From Porphyridium purpureum (taxonomy: Eukaryota > Rhodophyta > Bangiophyceae > Porphyridiales > Porphyridiaceae): 64,000 nt of DNA. The position numbers and the translations under genes were made by a program. The notes under the pieces were generated by a model. That model was given only the letters and a program-made list of their open reading frames with translations, made no database searches and was not told the origin of the DNA. The DNA lies in NCBI GenBank assembly GCA_008690995.1, contig VRMN01000001.1, positions 2,480,001 to 2,544,000 of the forward strand. The letters run 5' to 3'. Position 1 is the stretch's first letter; each line of letters starts with the position of its first letter. Positions 10,685 through 20,416 of the stretch are shown piece by piece.

Positions 10685-11611
10685 CTACACCTCTGCGATG
10701 GCCTCAATCTCGACAAGAGCATTCTTCGGAAGTGTCTTTGCTGCAAAGCAGGCACGTGCAGGCACGCGGGATCCTTTAAAGTACTCACTGTACAGCGTGT
10801 TCACAGTCGCAAAGTCGGCCATGTCGTCCAATAAAATGGTGGTCTTGATGATTTGTTCAGGGCCCTTGGCTCCCCCGGCTTTGAGAATCGCGTCCAGGTT
10901 GGCCAGAACTTGTTTCGTCTGTTCTTCGATGGTCGTGCCGGCAAAGTCGCCCGTCTTAGGGCTCAGTCCGATGCAGCCACTGATGAAAAGCATACCGTCT
11001 GCGGTGCGAATGCCTTGATTGTACGGCCCCACGGCAGCTGCGGCCAGATCAGTCGCCACAATTTCACTGCGCCGAGGAGGCAGCGCTGCGGTCACCTGTA
11101 TCTCTACCAGCAGTTCAGGTCGCACGAGCTTGGCCTCCACTGTTGCGCGCACCGGCTTGTTCTGTACATCCAGCCACTGCTCCCATTCCTTGTTCATTTC
11201 GGCCACGGTTGAGATATCCGAAAGCCAGATCGAGGCGCTCAGAATGCGAGACTTGTCAATGTTCACGCTTGCGAGCAGATTGTCGATTTTGTCGAGGACG
11301 GATTTGGTCTGATCTGCAACCGTGGTCTGCTTGGTGGCGTCGGCCGTCACCTGACCGGAAATGTATACTGTTCCGTTGTGCACCACCAGCTGGTTGAACA
11401 GCGGCAGCGCATTCAAGGCGCTACGCTCGATATCACGTCCCGCACTCGCGTAAACGACTCTCTGTCCACGACGGCTCGCGCATCGTCGCATCGCCCCAAG
11501 CGAATGCAGAGACGAGCCCGCAAGGGAAGGCAGCTGGGCTTTCTGCGCTTGCAAGAGCCGGGCTGCCGACCAGCGCGCCACTGGCCGTGACACCGAGACG
11601 ACGAACGCCAT
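10685..11611 (-). CDS. Tandem RidA (YjgF/YER057c/UK114) protein, organelle-targeted
   Basis: RidA proteins hydrolyse reactive 2-aminoacrylate and related imines released by PLP enzymes, protecting branched-chain amino acid synthesis and other pathways. This 308-residue protein contains two RidA units in one chain. Unit one (about 68-178) has LFNQLVVHNGTVYISGQV and a closing LLVEIQVTA, and is closer to the divergent YoaB-like subgroup. Unit two (about 190-308) is canonical: GPYNQGI, MLFISGCIGL, and VPARACFAAKTLPKNALVEIEAIA, including the Arg that binds substrate carboxylate. The first 55 residues are rich in Ser, Ala and Arg, as expected for a plastid or mitochondrial transit peptide. Canonical RidA is a trimer of single units; a fused pair is unusual. 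Confidence 0.88.
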   Translation of the reverse strand: MAFVVSVSRPVARWSAARLLQAQKAQLPSLAGSSLHSLGAMRRCASRRGQRVVYASAGRDIERSALNALPLFNQLVVHNGTVYISGQVTADATKQTTVADQTKSVLDKIDNLLASVNIDKSRILSASIWLSDISTVAEMNKEWEQWLDVQNKPVRATVEAKLVRPELLVEIQVTAALPPRRSEIVATDLAAAAVGPYNQGIRTADGMLFISGCIGLSPKTGDFAGTTIEEQTKQVLANLDAILKAGGAKGPEQIIKTTILLDDMADFATVNTLYSEYFKGSRVPARACFAAKTLPKNALVEIEAIAEV

Positions 11612-12012
11612 TGCGTTTCGGATTCACGTGCAAATCTCCGAATCAAGCCTGAGCAAATGTGATGGGTACGGACGCACGTGGCAGAGAATCGCTACTTTAT
11701 CTGTCTGTCTGCTTGTCGATGGCTCTCCTCGTGCCGAATGTGTCTTTCCCGTCCCGTCCCACCCGATCCACAAGCCATCTCGCCGCGCCTGCCCACGCCG
11801 CAAGCTGTACTTCTAGCTGTACCGCATCATGCGCACGATGCGATCGATCTTCGGCGGAACGCTCATTGTGTAAGCAGTGCGTGTACAGCGTGTACTGTGC
11901 TCGGCCAGTCGTGTTGAAGTGCGTGCGCGGAGCGCACAAGGTTTGAGCAGCACATGTGGAGTTGCAGATACGCACGCGGACGCTGCACGCCACGCCCGTA
12001 CTTAGCCCGGCA
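11612..12012. promoter_or_regulatory. Bidirectional upstream region of RidA and TAF4 genes
   Basis: About 400 bases between divergent starts. It contains several members of the GTACAG/CTGTAC motif family: CTGTAC near 11808 and 11819, and TGTACAGCGTGTACTGTG at about 11882-11899. No TATA box is obvious. Confidence 0.45.
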
Positions 12013-14595
12013 ATGGCGCCAAAGCCAAAGCCAAAACCAAAACCAAAGCCAGAGCCAGGCCCAGCGCCAGACGCAGAAGCAAAGACAAGACAAACGGTGA
12101 GACTCATGCCAGACCCGAAGACTCGCAAGACAAGCACAGACGAGAGGTTGTTGCGGAAGACCGAACAGGTGTCGAAGTCTGTCTCGAAACGTCTACGCGA
12201 GAATTCCGAGGCAAAGCACGGAAAGGGCCAAAGCGAGGAGATGCAGAAGAGGGCCAAGCGTGGTGCACTAAGAAAGAGCAGTGCTCCGGCTGGGGTAAGT
12301 GTTGAGCCTGAGCCTGCTGTCGGCGCCGAGGTGCCGAGCGAGTCCCGGGTTGTCGTCGAGCGTGCGCCTGACGCTACGGATCGGGCTTCAGTTGAGTCTG
12401 CTGGTCTTCGCAAGGGCATCTTACGACAGGAATCGTCTAGAAGTCTCACTTCAGGATCGAAGATGGGCTTTTCAAAGGTGCCAGGCCGGAGAAAGTCTTC
12501 TGTGGACAAGTGTGATAAGACTGCAGAAGGTAACGATTCGTATGGAGAATTGGCTCTGAAAAGTGGTGTGCATCGTCGTGCGGAGGGTATTGAAAGTATG
12601 AGGAATGTACGCACGGAAACTGCAAATGATCCTGGGGTCGGTAATTGCTCGAACAGTCGAGGGGACGCTCTGCAGAGTCAAAAAATCAGAGACAATTTAG
12701 CCGGCGTATCCAAAAGCAGACCTACTACAGCTCGCTCTGGAATTAACGAGGGAATTGACGATTCTGTTGCCAAGGCAAAGACAAGGATCCCCCAATTGTC
12801 GATGGAGACAGCTCGCACCAAGCAGAGAGTGCGAATTCGTGATAAGACTGGCGCCAAGGACGTCGGACGTGTCGTCGTGAACAAGGAGCGAGAGGTTAAG
12901 TCTCATCCAAAGCTGGAAAATCCGGGTTCGAACATGGTCTCGCCTCTGGTTGTCGACGAAAATTACGACAGTCCTGAAGAAGTTGACGCTGCCGATGGAG
13001 GGAATGTGAAGCCTGCCCTGGCAGCGCTTGGCGCAGGAATGGGAAGTACCGAGCTTGGCGTAAATATTGAATCAAAGTTCGGCAACGTAAGACCCTTGAA
13101 AGCTAATGCTGAAGCCGCAGGGCGTACGTTCCACGTCAATATGTTTCTTAGTTTTGCTTCAGCGCAAGCAAGCGAATGGGTAATGGATCAGCACGTGTCG
13201 ACGCAGTGGCTTCAAGTACTGGAGGGAAGGTTTGAAACATACAAGAACAAATCACGCCAAGAAAAGAAACTCGAGCAGGGTGCGTTTTTCCTGTCTGTAT
13301 TTGACCTGGTGCACGAAATACGACCAGGAATGCATGATCCTGATCAGTTTTATGAAGAGTATCGCGCGTGGTATGCCGACCGGGTCAAGAGTAAAGCTCG
13401 CGATGTGTCTCGTGAAGTCATGCAGCACGAACAGACAAGGGAAGAGCTCGTCTGTGCACCGCAGAAAACACGATCACAGGTAGGGTCTCGAGGGGATGCA
13501 TTTGCGAAAATGAAAGAAGAACTGCGCCGGCAATTGGAAGCTGCAAATGGGGAAAAGGAGCTAAATGTTCTCTACATGGCGGGATTGGCAGATGATCAAG
13601 TAGGCGATGAAAATGTCGAAATCATCGAAGAGGCTGGAGTTGACGAACGTCAGGAGTTACTGAACGATGGCGAAAGTTTGTTGAATCTTGAATTCCTCAA
13701 GAGTATGATGGAAATGAAGGCGAGCGACCGCGTTTCTTCTATTAATACTGAATGCGTGCCGCTTCTGCAAGTCGCCGTGCGGATGCGCTTGTCCAAGATT
13801 TTGGAGCAGCTTGTTTTGATCAAAGCATCAAGGCAAGAGTATCTGGGGCGCCAGAGGAACTACACGCGAACCCTTGACTTTAACTCGTTCCCGAATGTTC
13901 GTAGCCAGCTGAGGGAGTTAAGAACTGAGGAAATTCATGATCTCAATGAGGCGGCAGCCCGCAGGAGACGAAGTCACATACGGCCAGTTAAAACTTCAAA
14001 GAATGTTCATTCTCGAGAGGCTTCAGAGAAAGCACGAATTCTTAAACATGATTTAGATATGAGTTCGAGGAACGAGTCACTTGTCGTTGCAGTGGAGAAA
14101 CATCAGAGTGGGCCACGTGATGGTATTGACACGGGAAAAACGGAATGGAGCGGGATCGACCATCCCGAAGGAGCAAGAGAAAGTTGGAGGGCACCCAACC
14201 ATGAACAGTCGGCATCGACGAGCAATCAGGACGAATGTGCAGGCCAACACACTCCAAAAAAAATCGGTGTTGCACAGGAGACGGACAATGTGATAGGTAC
14301 CGTGACGACGGAGCGCGGAGGAGACCATGGCACAACAGGGAACGACACTGGTAGGACAGAGGTGTCACCCACAAATATCTCTCGCGCAGGGGCGCGCCAA
14401 AGATGTGCGAGCCCTTTAGTACCCGGTGGTTCCTTGCTGAAACGAAATCGAATGTCCATTCCTTTTTCTGTCTCCGAGCTTGGACCGATCACGATGAGAG
14501 ACTTCTTGTTCTTCATGGAGAGAGACCCGAACATGAGATCCTCGATATTAATACATATCGGGTACGTCTTTCTGGGAAGCCTTCAATGCAAGTAG
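12013..14595 (+). CDS. TAF4: TFIID subunit 4 (TAF4) homologue
   Basis: TAF4 is the scaffold subunit of the general transcription factor TFIID and pairs with TAF12 through a histone fold. The protein is 860 residues. A Lys/Pro-rich start (repeated KP) and a long Ser/Arg/Lys-rich disordered region come first. A helical region at about 373-460 is not identified. At about 570-660 comes the TAF4 signature: a histone-fold-like helix pair with RMRLSKILEQLVLIKASRQ followed by NVRSQLRELRTEEIHDLNE, matching the family's DVRxQL block. At about 824-850 PITMRDFLFFMERDPNMRSS matches the conserved TAF4 C-terminal helix. The frame is open back to a GTG at 11956; the first ATG is 12013. The last dozen residues do not match the family ending, so a 3' intron starting at the GTACGT near 14559 is possible. 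Confidence 0.82.
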   Translation: MAPKPKPKPKPKPEPGPAPDAEAKTRQTVRLMPDPKTRKTSTDERLLRKTEQVSKSVSKRLRENSEAKHGKGQSEEMQKRAKRGALRKSSAPAGVSVEPEPAVGAEVPSESRVVVERAPDATDRASVESAGLRKGILRQESSRSLTSGSKMGFSKVPGRRKSSVDKCDKTAEGNDSYGELALKSGVHRRAEGIESMRNVRTETANDPGVGNCSNSRGDALQSQKIRDNLAGVSKSRPTTARSGINEGIDDSVAKAKTRIPQLSMETARTKQRVRIRDKTGAKDVGRVVVNKEREVKSHPKLENPGSNMVSPLVVDENYDSPEEVDAADGGNVKPALAALGAGMGSTELGVNIESKFGNVRPLKANAEAAGRTFHVNMFLSFASAQASEWVMDQHVSTQWLQVLEGRFETYKNKSRQEKKLEQGAFFLSVFDLVHEIRPGMHDPDQFYEEYRAWYADRVKSKARDVSREVMQHEQTREELVCAPQKTRSQVGSRGDAFAKMKEELRRQLEAANGEKELNVLYMAGLADDQVGDENVEIIEEAGVDERQELLNDGESLLNLEFLKSMMEMKASDRVSSINTECVPLLQVAVRMRLSKILEQLVLIKASRQEYLGRQRNYTRTLDFNSFPNVRSQLRELRTEEIHDLNEAAARRRRSHIRPVKTSKNVHSREASEKARILKHDLDMSSRNESLVVAVEKHQSGPRDGIDTGKTEWSGIDHPEGARESWRAPNHEQSASTSNQDECAGQHTPKKIGVAQETDNVIGTVTTERGGDHGTTGNDTGRTEVSPTNISRAGARQRCASPLVPGGSLLKRNRMSIPFSVSELGPITMRDFLFFMERDPNMRSSILIHIGYVFLGSLQCK

Positions 14596-14957
14596 AGACA
14601 CATTAGAGCCCACTGGAAACGTGAATAGATAAATATGGTAGCGACAGCTTCTGCATGGAAACACGACTCGACTTCAAGTGGATGGCCTACTCCTTTTCAG
14701 CGATGGCAGCGCGAGGACTGTGCGTTCTTGCGATGACGAATGGATGGCCGTATCATTTGAGCGCATTGACGAGTTGCGGAGATGACGATTCTTATTGATC
14801 AACAAGATGCGGCGCGAGCAGAGGCTGCTGCGGTGCAAGTGACGGAGTACGCAGTAAAGTACACTGACTGTACTTGTGCAGAGCAGCAAGTTGCGGCTCG
14901 TGCGGCGTCACGCAGACGCGCTACGGCTGTGGCGACAGCGCTGAGCGAGTCTGCGTT
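14596..14957. other. Intergenic region between TAF4 and queE
   Basis: About 360 bases. It holds the 3' region of TAF4 and the queE upstream region, where a paired motif GTACACTG (14859-14866) and ACTGTAC (14867-14873) lies about 85-100 bases before the queE ATG. No gene is seen. Confidence 0.45.
14859..14873 (+). promoter_or_regulatory. GTACACTG-ACTGTAC element upstream of queE
   Basis: Two abutting members of the recurrent GTACAGTG/CACTGTAC family in the short upstream region of queE. Function is inferred only from repeated placement before genes in this window. Confidence 0.4.
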
Positions 14958-16001
14958 ATGATGGCTGGATCGACAGCATGGATGGTGCGATGGATGCGGA
15001 ATGCGCGGGTGCGGCGCGCGTGGCTTGGTGAAAGTTCGTACTCGACGATGTCATCGCAGCCGTCGAAGCAGCATGATGCGAGCGTAAGCATGATGGTGTC
15101 CGAGATGTTCGCCAGTGTGCAGGGAGAAGGGCCGAACTCGGGGCGCCCGTCAGTGTTTCTGAGGCTCGGGCTTTGCAATCTGGAGTGTGCGTGGTGCGAT
15201 ACAAAGTACACGTGGCTCTTCAAGGAAGAGCAGCTGCGCCGTATACGCGCAGACGTGGCACCTGACTTGAAGCACACCGTTGGCGACCGCGTGTTTGACC
15301 GCAAGGGGGAGCTCCAGAAACTTGGCCTGGACCAGGTAATCGCCCAGGTGAATGCACTGGGAAAGTCACAAATCTCTCGCGCTGCGGCCGTCGTGATCAC
15401 AGGGGGGTAAGTACCGAATGTTTGCATCTCTAGATTGAATAGGCTTTTGCGGGCGTGGTTCACATGTTCCAGGCTCGCCAGACATGCTTTTAGAGTATTG
15501 AGACTAACCCGTGCTCTTCTGATGCTTGTCATGTCATTTTGAATCCAAAGCGAGCCCCTTGTCCACAAGCCTCAGCTCACATATCTGGTGCCTGCCCTGC
15601 TGGACCATGGCTACGAGGTCGAGTTTGAGACCAACGGGACGCTGAGTCCAAGAGGTATTCCCGTGGAAAGAACGGTTCATTTCAACGTGAGTCCGAAACT
15701 ACGAAATGCTGCGCATGGGAATACGAAGCAAACCATAAAGCCGGATGTGCTTCGTGAGTTTGTAGAGCGGGGCGCTGCTTTCAAGTTTGTCATCCAGTCT
15801 CCCAATGATGTGGACGAGGTCCTGGAAGTGCTTGACGCCTCGAGTGTTCCCCGTGCGCGCGTCTTTTTGATGCCTCAGGGCAAGACTCACGCCGAGCTTG
15901 CCGAGCGTGGCGCTTGGGTAGCCGAACTGTGTGTAAGGCACGGCTTGAATTACTCCCACCGTGTGCATGTTGCTCTCTGGGGCGATAAACGCGGAGTTTA
16001 G
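14958..16001 (+). CDS. queE: 7-carboxy-7-deazaguanine synthase QueE (two exons)
   Basis: Radical SAM enzyme that contracts 6-carboxytetrahydropterin to 7-carboxy-7-deazaguanine, the committed step to preQ0 and queuosine. Coding exons are 14958-15406 and 15551-16001, joined across a GT-AG intron that interrupts a glycine codon; together they encode about 299 residues. The core opens with FASVQGEGPNSGRPSVFLRLGL and has the CX3CX2C cluster (C73, C77, C80; CNLECAWCDT) that binds the 4Fe-4S centre, then VVITGG, EPL, FETNGT and VSPK, all family motifs. About 46 Arg/Ser-rich residues precede the bacterial-type start, suggesting import into an organelle. An upstream TTG at 14874 is in frame, but the first ATG is 14958. 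The intron shows that the gene is truly eukaryotic and not contamination. Confidence 0.9.
15407..15550 (+). other. Spliceosomal intron in queE
   Basis: 144-base intron with donor GTAAGT at 15407 and acceptor AAG ending at 15550. A branch-point-like ACTAAC lies at about 15503-15508, some 45 bases before the acceptor. Removing it joins ITGG to EPL in frame, exactly as in QueE proteins. It is the only clear intron in the window. Confidence 0.88.
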
Positions 16002-16198
16002 CTTACAAGAAAGGGAACGTCGTGGGAGCCATGAGTTTCTTTCGATGAAAAAGGCATGCGAGGACCAATGAGTCGAGTGTGCAGTCGTGATATTTATTTT
16101 GACGTCCAACACGGTTCCACATGGCTATACAGGGGACACGCAACCGAGCGGCTCCGTTTCAAGAAACGGACTCTTTCACATTTTGTCGCTGCGAGAGC

Positions 16199-16861
16199 TC
16201 ACAGCTCAAAATCAATGTTGTATCGGATCTTGGCGTATCCGCGCACGTAATCCTTCCAGGAGTCAAACACGCCCTGATTGTAGTCGGAAGAAGTGGCAGG
16301 TAGTACGCTCGTGTCCAGCTGTGTCGCCTTCGTCGCTGCTTGGAGCGCCTTTAGGTACGAATGTATGGAAACCTGCTCGACAGCCCGTTCTAGAAGCTGC
16401 TTCCGCGTGGCTCGCTTCTTTTTCTGAGATTGGGATGCTTTTTTCCTGCGAGTCATAGCTGCAGACTGTCTGGAGGGTGCCCTTCTCGGATTCAACGTCT
16501 TCCTCGAAGGCTCTGCGTCAAGTAGCGCGGGCGCAGCGTCCACAGCGGCACGGCCAGAGCTCAGGTCCGACTCGCACGTCGGCTTGAGGATAAGCAATTC
16601 ATTGGCTTTCGTTGCGTTTGCCTGCTCCGCGACAGCTTTGCTCCGTGCGAAGTACACACTGTCGTCCGGTGCAGTTGAAAAAGCCTCCAACGCGCCCATC
16701 TCGAAAGTGGTTTCGGCGAACAAGCCTTCAAGGGCAACTACAGCGTGGCGATTCAAAGCCTTGTGGTGCTCCGGGAAGGCACTGAAAACTTGCGAAACTT
16801 CGTCCAACACACTGGTTGTCCAATCTCCAAACAGGTCCATGTGCCCAGCGCGGTCCATCAT
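16199..16861 (-). CDS. Small unknown protein with a basic linker
   Basis: A 220-residue product with ATG at 16861 and no recognised domain. The N-terminal half is acidic to neutral and predicted helical. Residues about 120-160 are strongly basic (TRRKKASQSQKKKRATRKQ), resembling a nuclear localisation signal, and a conserved-looking aromatic tail follows (DSWKDYVRGYAKIRYNIDFEL), ending in an acidic stretch. It is convergent with queE, about 200 bases away. Normal codon composition and the absence of better frames support a real gene. Function unknown. Confidence 0.55.
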   Translation of the reverse strand: MMDRAGHMDLFGDWTTSVLDEVSQVFSAFPEHHKALNRHAVVALEGLFAETTFEMGALEAFSTAPDDSVYFARSKAVAEQANATKANELLILKPTCESDLSSGRAAVDAAPALLDAEPSRKTLNPRRAPSRQSAAMTRRKKASQSQKKKRATRKQLLERAVEQVSIHSYLKALQAATKATQLDTSVLPATSSDYNQGVFDSWKDYVRGYAKIRYNIDFEL

Positions 16862-18165
16862 GAAGGGACTCTTTGGGGGGCTCTTTGAAGAGGCAATGAT
16901 AACAATTGTTCTGCTACCTGCATGGATGTATGTACCTGGTTGGCTCTCGCTGCGGACGTGGGAATTCTGATTTCGTTTCGCTCTTCTCTAGTTGCTTTTG
17001 TACCCGGGCTATGATCGTGGATTTCTTTCTCTTTCTCTATCCCGTGTGACTCTTTGCTCAAAACGCTCCGTTGTGCTCACGATGACACTAGAGCCATCCG
17101 GTTTGTTTCTGAGGACGTGTGAAGCTAGCGCCAGGCGGCACACGCTGAACAAGTTACCTCGGTACTGGCCTTGTATTGCATTGGCGCATATGCTCGATGA
17201 GATCTACAAGAGCTCGTGGAGTTTGCAATGTTGGCAGAGATGAACGTTAGCCATCCTCATCCCCACGTAGCTATTGCCCATTGATTATAGCTAGACGGAG
17301 CGCGTTAGTATACGGTAGACCCTGGACGCAATTGCGCCACCTTTCTCCTCTCCAGAACGTATGCAAGGGGTACGTGAATCGTGACTATGACGATGAGTTT
17401 TAATTGGGCTGCGCGCCACGTGGTAAGTAGTGATGTCCATGCCATCGCTCCACCGCGACATACTTCATCACGTCGGCGGAGTAGCTGTCATGCTCCCCTA
17501 TTTCCTTTCATGCGTGGGCAAACGCACGGAGCGTTGCATTCACAGTAGAAAAGCTTGAATTCCAGTTGAGCTTACCGAGGCTCGATCGATCGCACAGACT
17601 CGGACTCGAGTGTGAGGAACGTGCCCCCAAGCCGGCAACTCCGTATGGCTTGGTATTCAACCCGCTGTTGTGTTTCTTTGATTCGATTCCACGTCGCTTG
17701 TGCGTTTTCGATTCCCGCTCACCGTAGTCGAACGTCAAAATCAGAGGATGACCCAGCTCATTCTGAGACACGCACCTACACTGTAAACTCAGCGCGAGCG
17801 TACGACGAGAACCGCGCCGTTAGCACGCAGCACATCCCCTTGCCCTCGCGTCCTGCGTGCCTCCACGATTTCCGATGCTGGCAGCGTAGCCGCGTGACTC
17901 CGATGCCCGCTCGGCCACAGCTGCGCCCGCACGCTCCCAGAGCACGTTGCCCTGCCCTCTGAGGATTGACTCCAGGCGACGCGCCTCCGCGCTGCATGTT
18001 GGCCATCCAGCTCGCATTCATGTAAACGAGCGACATCGTTCAACCAAATACGCGGTTCCTCCTAACCGATTCCTTATCGGTTCGGTTCATCGGCTGACCA
18101 AATTCAAAAGAAGTACAGTGCTTGTGAGGACAGCGCGCGCGGGAGGCAGGGGATGTGGCTTGGAC
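16862..18165. other. Intergenic region upstream of the mannosidase gene, no gene seen
   Basis: About 1.3 kb separating divergent genes. Several short frames exist without family features. A GATTCGATTCC near 17680 resembles a tRNA B box, but no matching arms could be folded. A GTACAGTG at 18113-18120 lies close to the mannosidase start. Confidence 0.4.
18113..18120 (+). promoter_or_regulatory. GTACAGTG element before the mannosidase start
   Basis: Perfect copy of the recurrent octamer, 46 bases before the ATG, in the sense orientation relative to the gene. The short spacing suggests that it lies near the transcription start. Confidence 0.45.
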
Positions 18166-20181
18166 ATGTGCCTGATGGCATGGCGCGCATGGCGGCGAAC
18201 AGCGCATGTTATGGTGATATGGAGGATACAGGACGGCGGCACAGCCGTGCACCAGGTGCTTGCGCTGGTTCTGGTTGTGGTATCGACGCGTTTGATCGAA
18301 GGAGCGCACAGCTTGGCGTCCAGCCAGCACCATCAGCAGCAGCCGCAGGGACTGGCTGCCGCTATGCACTTGTGGGGCATTCCGCATGAGCCGTACGCCG
18401 TGTGTCCGTACGATCCGTTCGATAAGCTCGGGCAAATGCAGGATGCTTCGCTGGAGCATCAACAGCAGTGTGTGGCGATTGATTTCGTTTACTCAATGTT
18501 GTCTGAGGAAGCCAAAGCTCGATTTGCCATCGAGCGCTTCGGGCTCGATCCGTTTCGCCGCGTCGGCTCGTACGCAGCGTACAAGCAGCAGCTCCGGAAT
18601 GCACGCGGCTGTTCATCTACTCTGGTTTCACCAGAAAGCTCTTCCATGCACGCGAGCGCGTGCGCCGGCGTGCCCACGAAGGCCCCGGCGCCCTATGTTT
18701 TCGAGGAGCACGACGACATTCAGGCCAAGGCCGACGCGATCAGGAACGCCACACGGGGGGCATTTTTGGCATATACCTTTTATGCGTTCGGCTCGGACGA
18801 GCTTGCGCCCCTGTCGAGAGGTGGAGTCAATAATTTTGGAGGCATGGGTGTGACCATCATTGACAGTCTAAGCACGTTGTACATGATGGATCTAATGGAG
18901 GAGTACGCGCTAGCCCGGGCGTGGGTCGAGAATCAGCTCAGTTTTGAGCGCGTAGGCGAGGTGGTGGTCTTCGAAACTATCATTCGCGTTGTTGGAGGAC
19001 TGGCCAGTACATTCCAGCTCACGGGTGACGAATTGTTTCTGCGGAAAGCGGAAGAGCTGGGAAAGCTGCTAGGTTTCGCGTTCCATTCACCGTCTGGCGT
19101 GCCGTTTCCTCTCTGTCATCTGGGGCGTAGGGTGTGCTACGCTAAGACTTCTCATAATGAGATGATTCCGATTGCTGAGGCCGGAAGCATTCAACTCGAG
19201 TTCCGCGCTCTGTCAGCCATGTCGTCCGATCCCTTCATTCAAGGCATTCGCTTCTCGGCTGACGATTTTTTCCGGCTTGTCGATTCTTACTTTGAAGCAG
19301 GCGAGGTGCGTGTTGATGGAAATGTGTCTATGAGCGGCCTTCTTCCGTCAAAGATCAATTTCCGAACCGGTCGCTTCAAGAGCTCTATGCACATGCTCGG
19401 CGCGCCGTCAGATAGTTACTATGAGTACCTGTTCAAGCTGTGGGTGCAAAGCGGCTACACAGAACGACATTTATTTGAAAAATTCCGCAATGTCGTGCGC
19501 GACACTATAAGGTACCTGCTCAGACGGTCTCCCGCCTTGGGGTTGTACTATGTGTTTGAGCTTAGCGGAGGACAGCCCATCACCAAGATGGACCACTTCA
19601 GTTGCTTTTTCCCCGCTACCTTGGCCAGCGCTTGCAGCTTGCCGTTCGCACCACTGTCTAACGCTGAGCGTGCGGAGTGGATGGAGCTTGCCGAGATGCT
19701 GGCCGAAACATGCCATGAAATGTACTCGCGCTCTCCTAGTGGCCTCGCGCCCGAGCATGTGCTCTTTGACACTGGGAAGCGTGACTGGGTAATGTTTGGA
19801 AGCTACGAGCAACGGCCAGAGGCCATCGAGGCGTTTTTGTTTTTGTGGCGAACCACCCGGAACCCGAAATATCGGGACTGGGCGTGGTCAATCTTTGAGC
19901 GTATTCAGCAGCACTCGCGTACTGCCGAAGGCGCGTACGCAACGCTAAGCAAAGCACGCTCACGAAGACCACCCAAGGCTGATCGCATGCACAGCTTTCT
20001 CATATCTGAGACATTCAAATACCTGTATCTCATGTTTCAGCCCGACCACGTGCTACCCATGCATCTGTTCGTGCTCAACACTGAGGCACATCCGCTGTTG
20101 CTGCAGCCGCACGGCCTTTTGCCTCCTCAAGCACAAGACGCTTCAAAAGACGGGGGGACCTCCGCAGGTTCACTCCCTTAA
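18166..20181 (+). CDS. Class I alpha-1,2-mannosidase (GH47), ER/Golgi N-glycan processing
   Basis: Glycoside hydrolase family 47 enzyme that removes alpha-1,2-linked mannose from N-glycans in the ER or Golgi. The 671-residue chain starts at ATG 18166, has one N-terminal hydrophobic segment (about 27-44, signal anchor, type II topology), a short stem, then the catalytic (alpha/alpha)7 barrel (about 185-650). Visible family blocks are AYTFYAFGSDEL, VTIIDSLSTLYMM, FETIIRVVGGL, the KMDHFSCFFPATLA block, RPEAIEAFLFLWR, FLISETFKYLYLMF and the closing FVLNTEAHPL, which supplies the calcium-binding Thr. The signal anchor and full set of blocks favour a processing mannosidase over EDEM. An upstream in-frame TTG was not used. 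Confidence 0.9.
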   Translation: MCLMAWRAWRRTAHVMVIWRIQDGGTAVHQVLALVLVVVSTRLIEGAHSLASSQHHQQQPQGLAAAMHLWGIPHEPYAVCPYDPFDKLGQMQDASLEHQQQCVAIDFVYSMLSEEAKARFAIERFGLDPFRRVGSYAAYKQQLRNARGCSSTLVSPESSSMHASACAGVPTKAPAPYVFEEHDDIQAKADAIRNATRGAFLAYTFYAFGSDELAPLSRGGVNNFGGMGVTIIDSLSTLYMMDLMEEYALARAWVENQLSFERVGEVVVFETIIRVVGGLASTFQLTGDELFLRKAEELGKLLGFAFHSPSGVPFPLCHLGRRVCYAKTSHNEMIPIAEAGSIQLEFRALSAMSSDPFIQGIRFSADDFFRLVDSYFEAGEVRVDGNVSMSGLLPSKINFRTGRFKSSMHMLGAPSDSYYEYLFKLWVQSGYTERHLFEKFRNVVRDTIRYLLRRSPALGLYYVFELSGGQPITKMDHFSCFFPATLASACSLPFAPLSNAERAEWMELAEMLAETCHEMYSRSPSGLAPEHVLFDTGKRDWVMFGSYEQRPEAIEAFLFLWRTTRNPKYRDWAWSIFERIQQHSRTAEGAYATLSKARSRRPPKADRMHSFLISETFKYLYLMFQPDHVLPMHLFVLNTEAHPLLLQPHGLLPPQAQDASKDGGTSAGSLP

Positions 20182-20416
20182 GGGATATGCATGTCGAAAG
20201 GCGCCAGGTTTCTAATAGCGGGCTGGTCATCAGTGTCCGATGCCGCCAGTTCGCAAGAAAGAACAGATCAAAATTGATTCTTTGGTGCGCGGAAGACCGC
20301 ATACCATGTATACATAACAGTAAGGCTCTCGTAATATGGAGCGCGCGCCATTGAAAGCATTCCGGCGCGTCTGAGCATCTACCAGTAACATTCATGAGAC
20401 AATTTTCTGCTAAAAC

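Noticed and set aside
10775-10800. CACTGTAC inside the RidA gene
   Set aside because: It matches the promoter octamer but lies within conserved coding sequence; most likely chance.
17640-17700. Possible tRNA B box GATTCGATTCC
   Set aside because: No A box at the right distance and no cloverleaf arms could be paired by eye.
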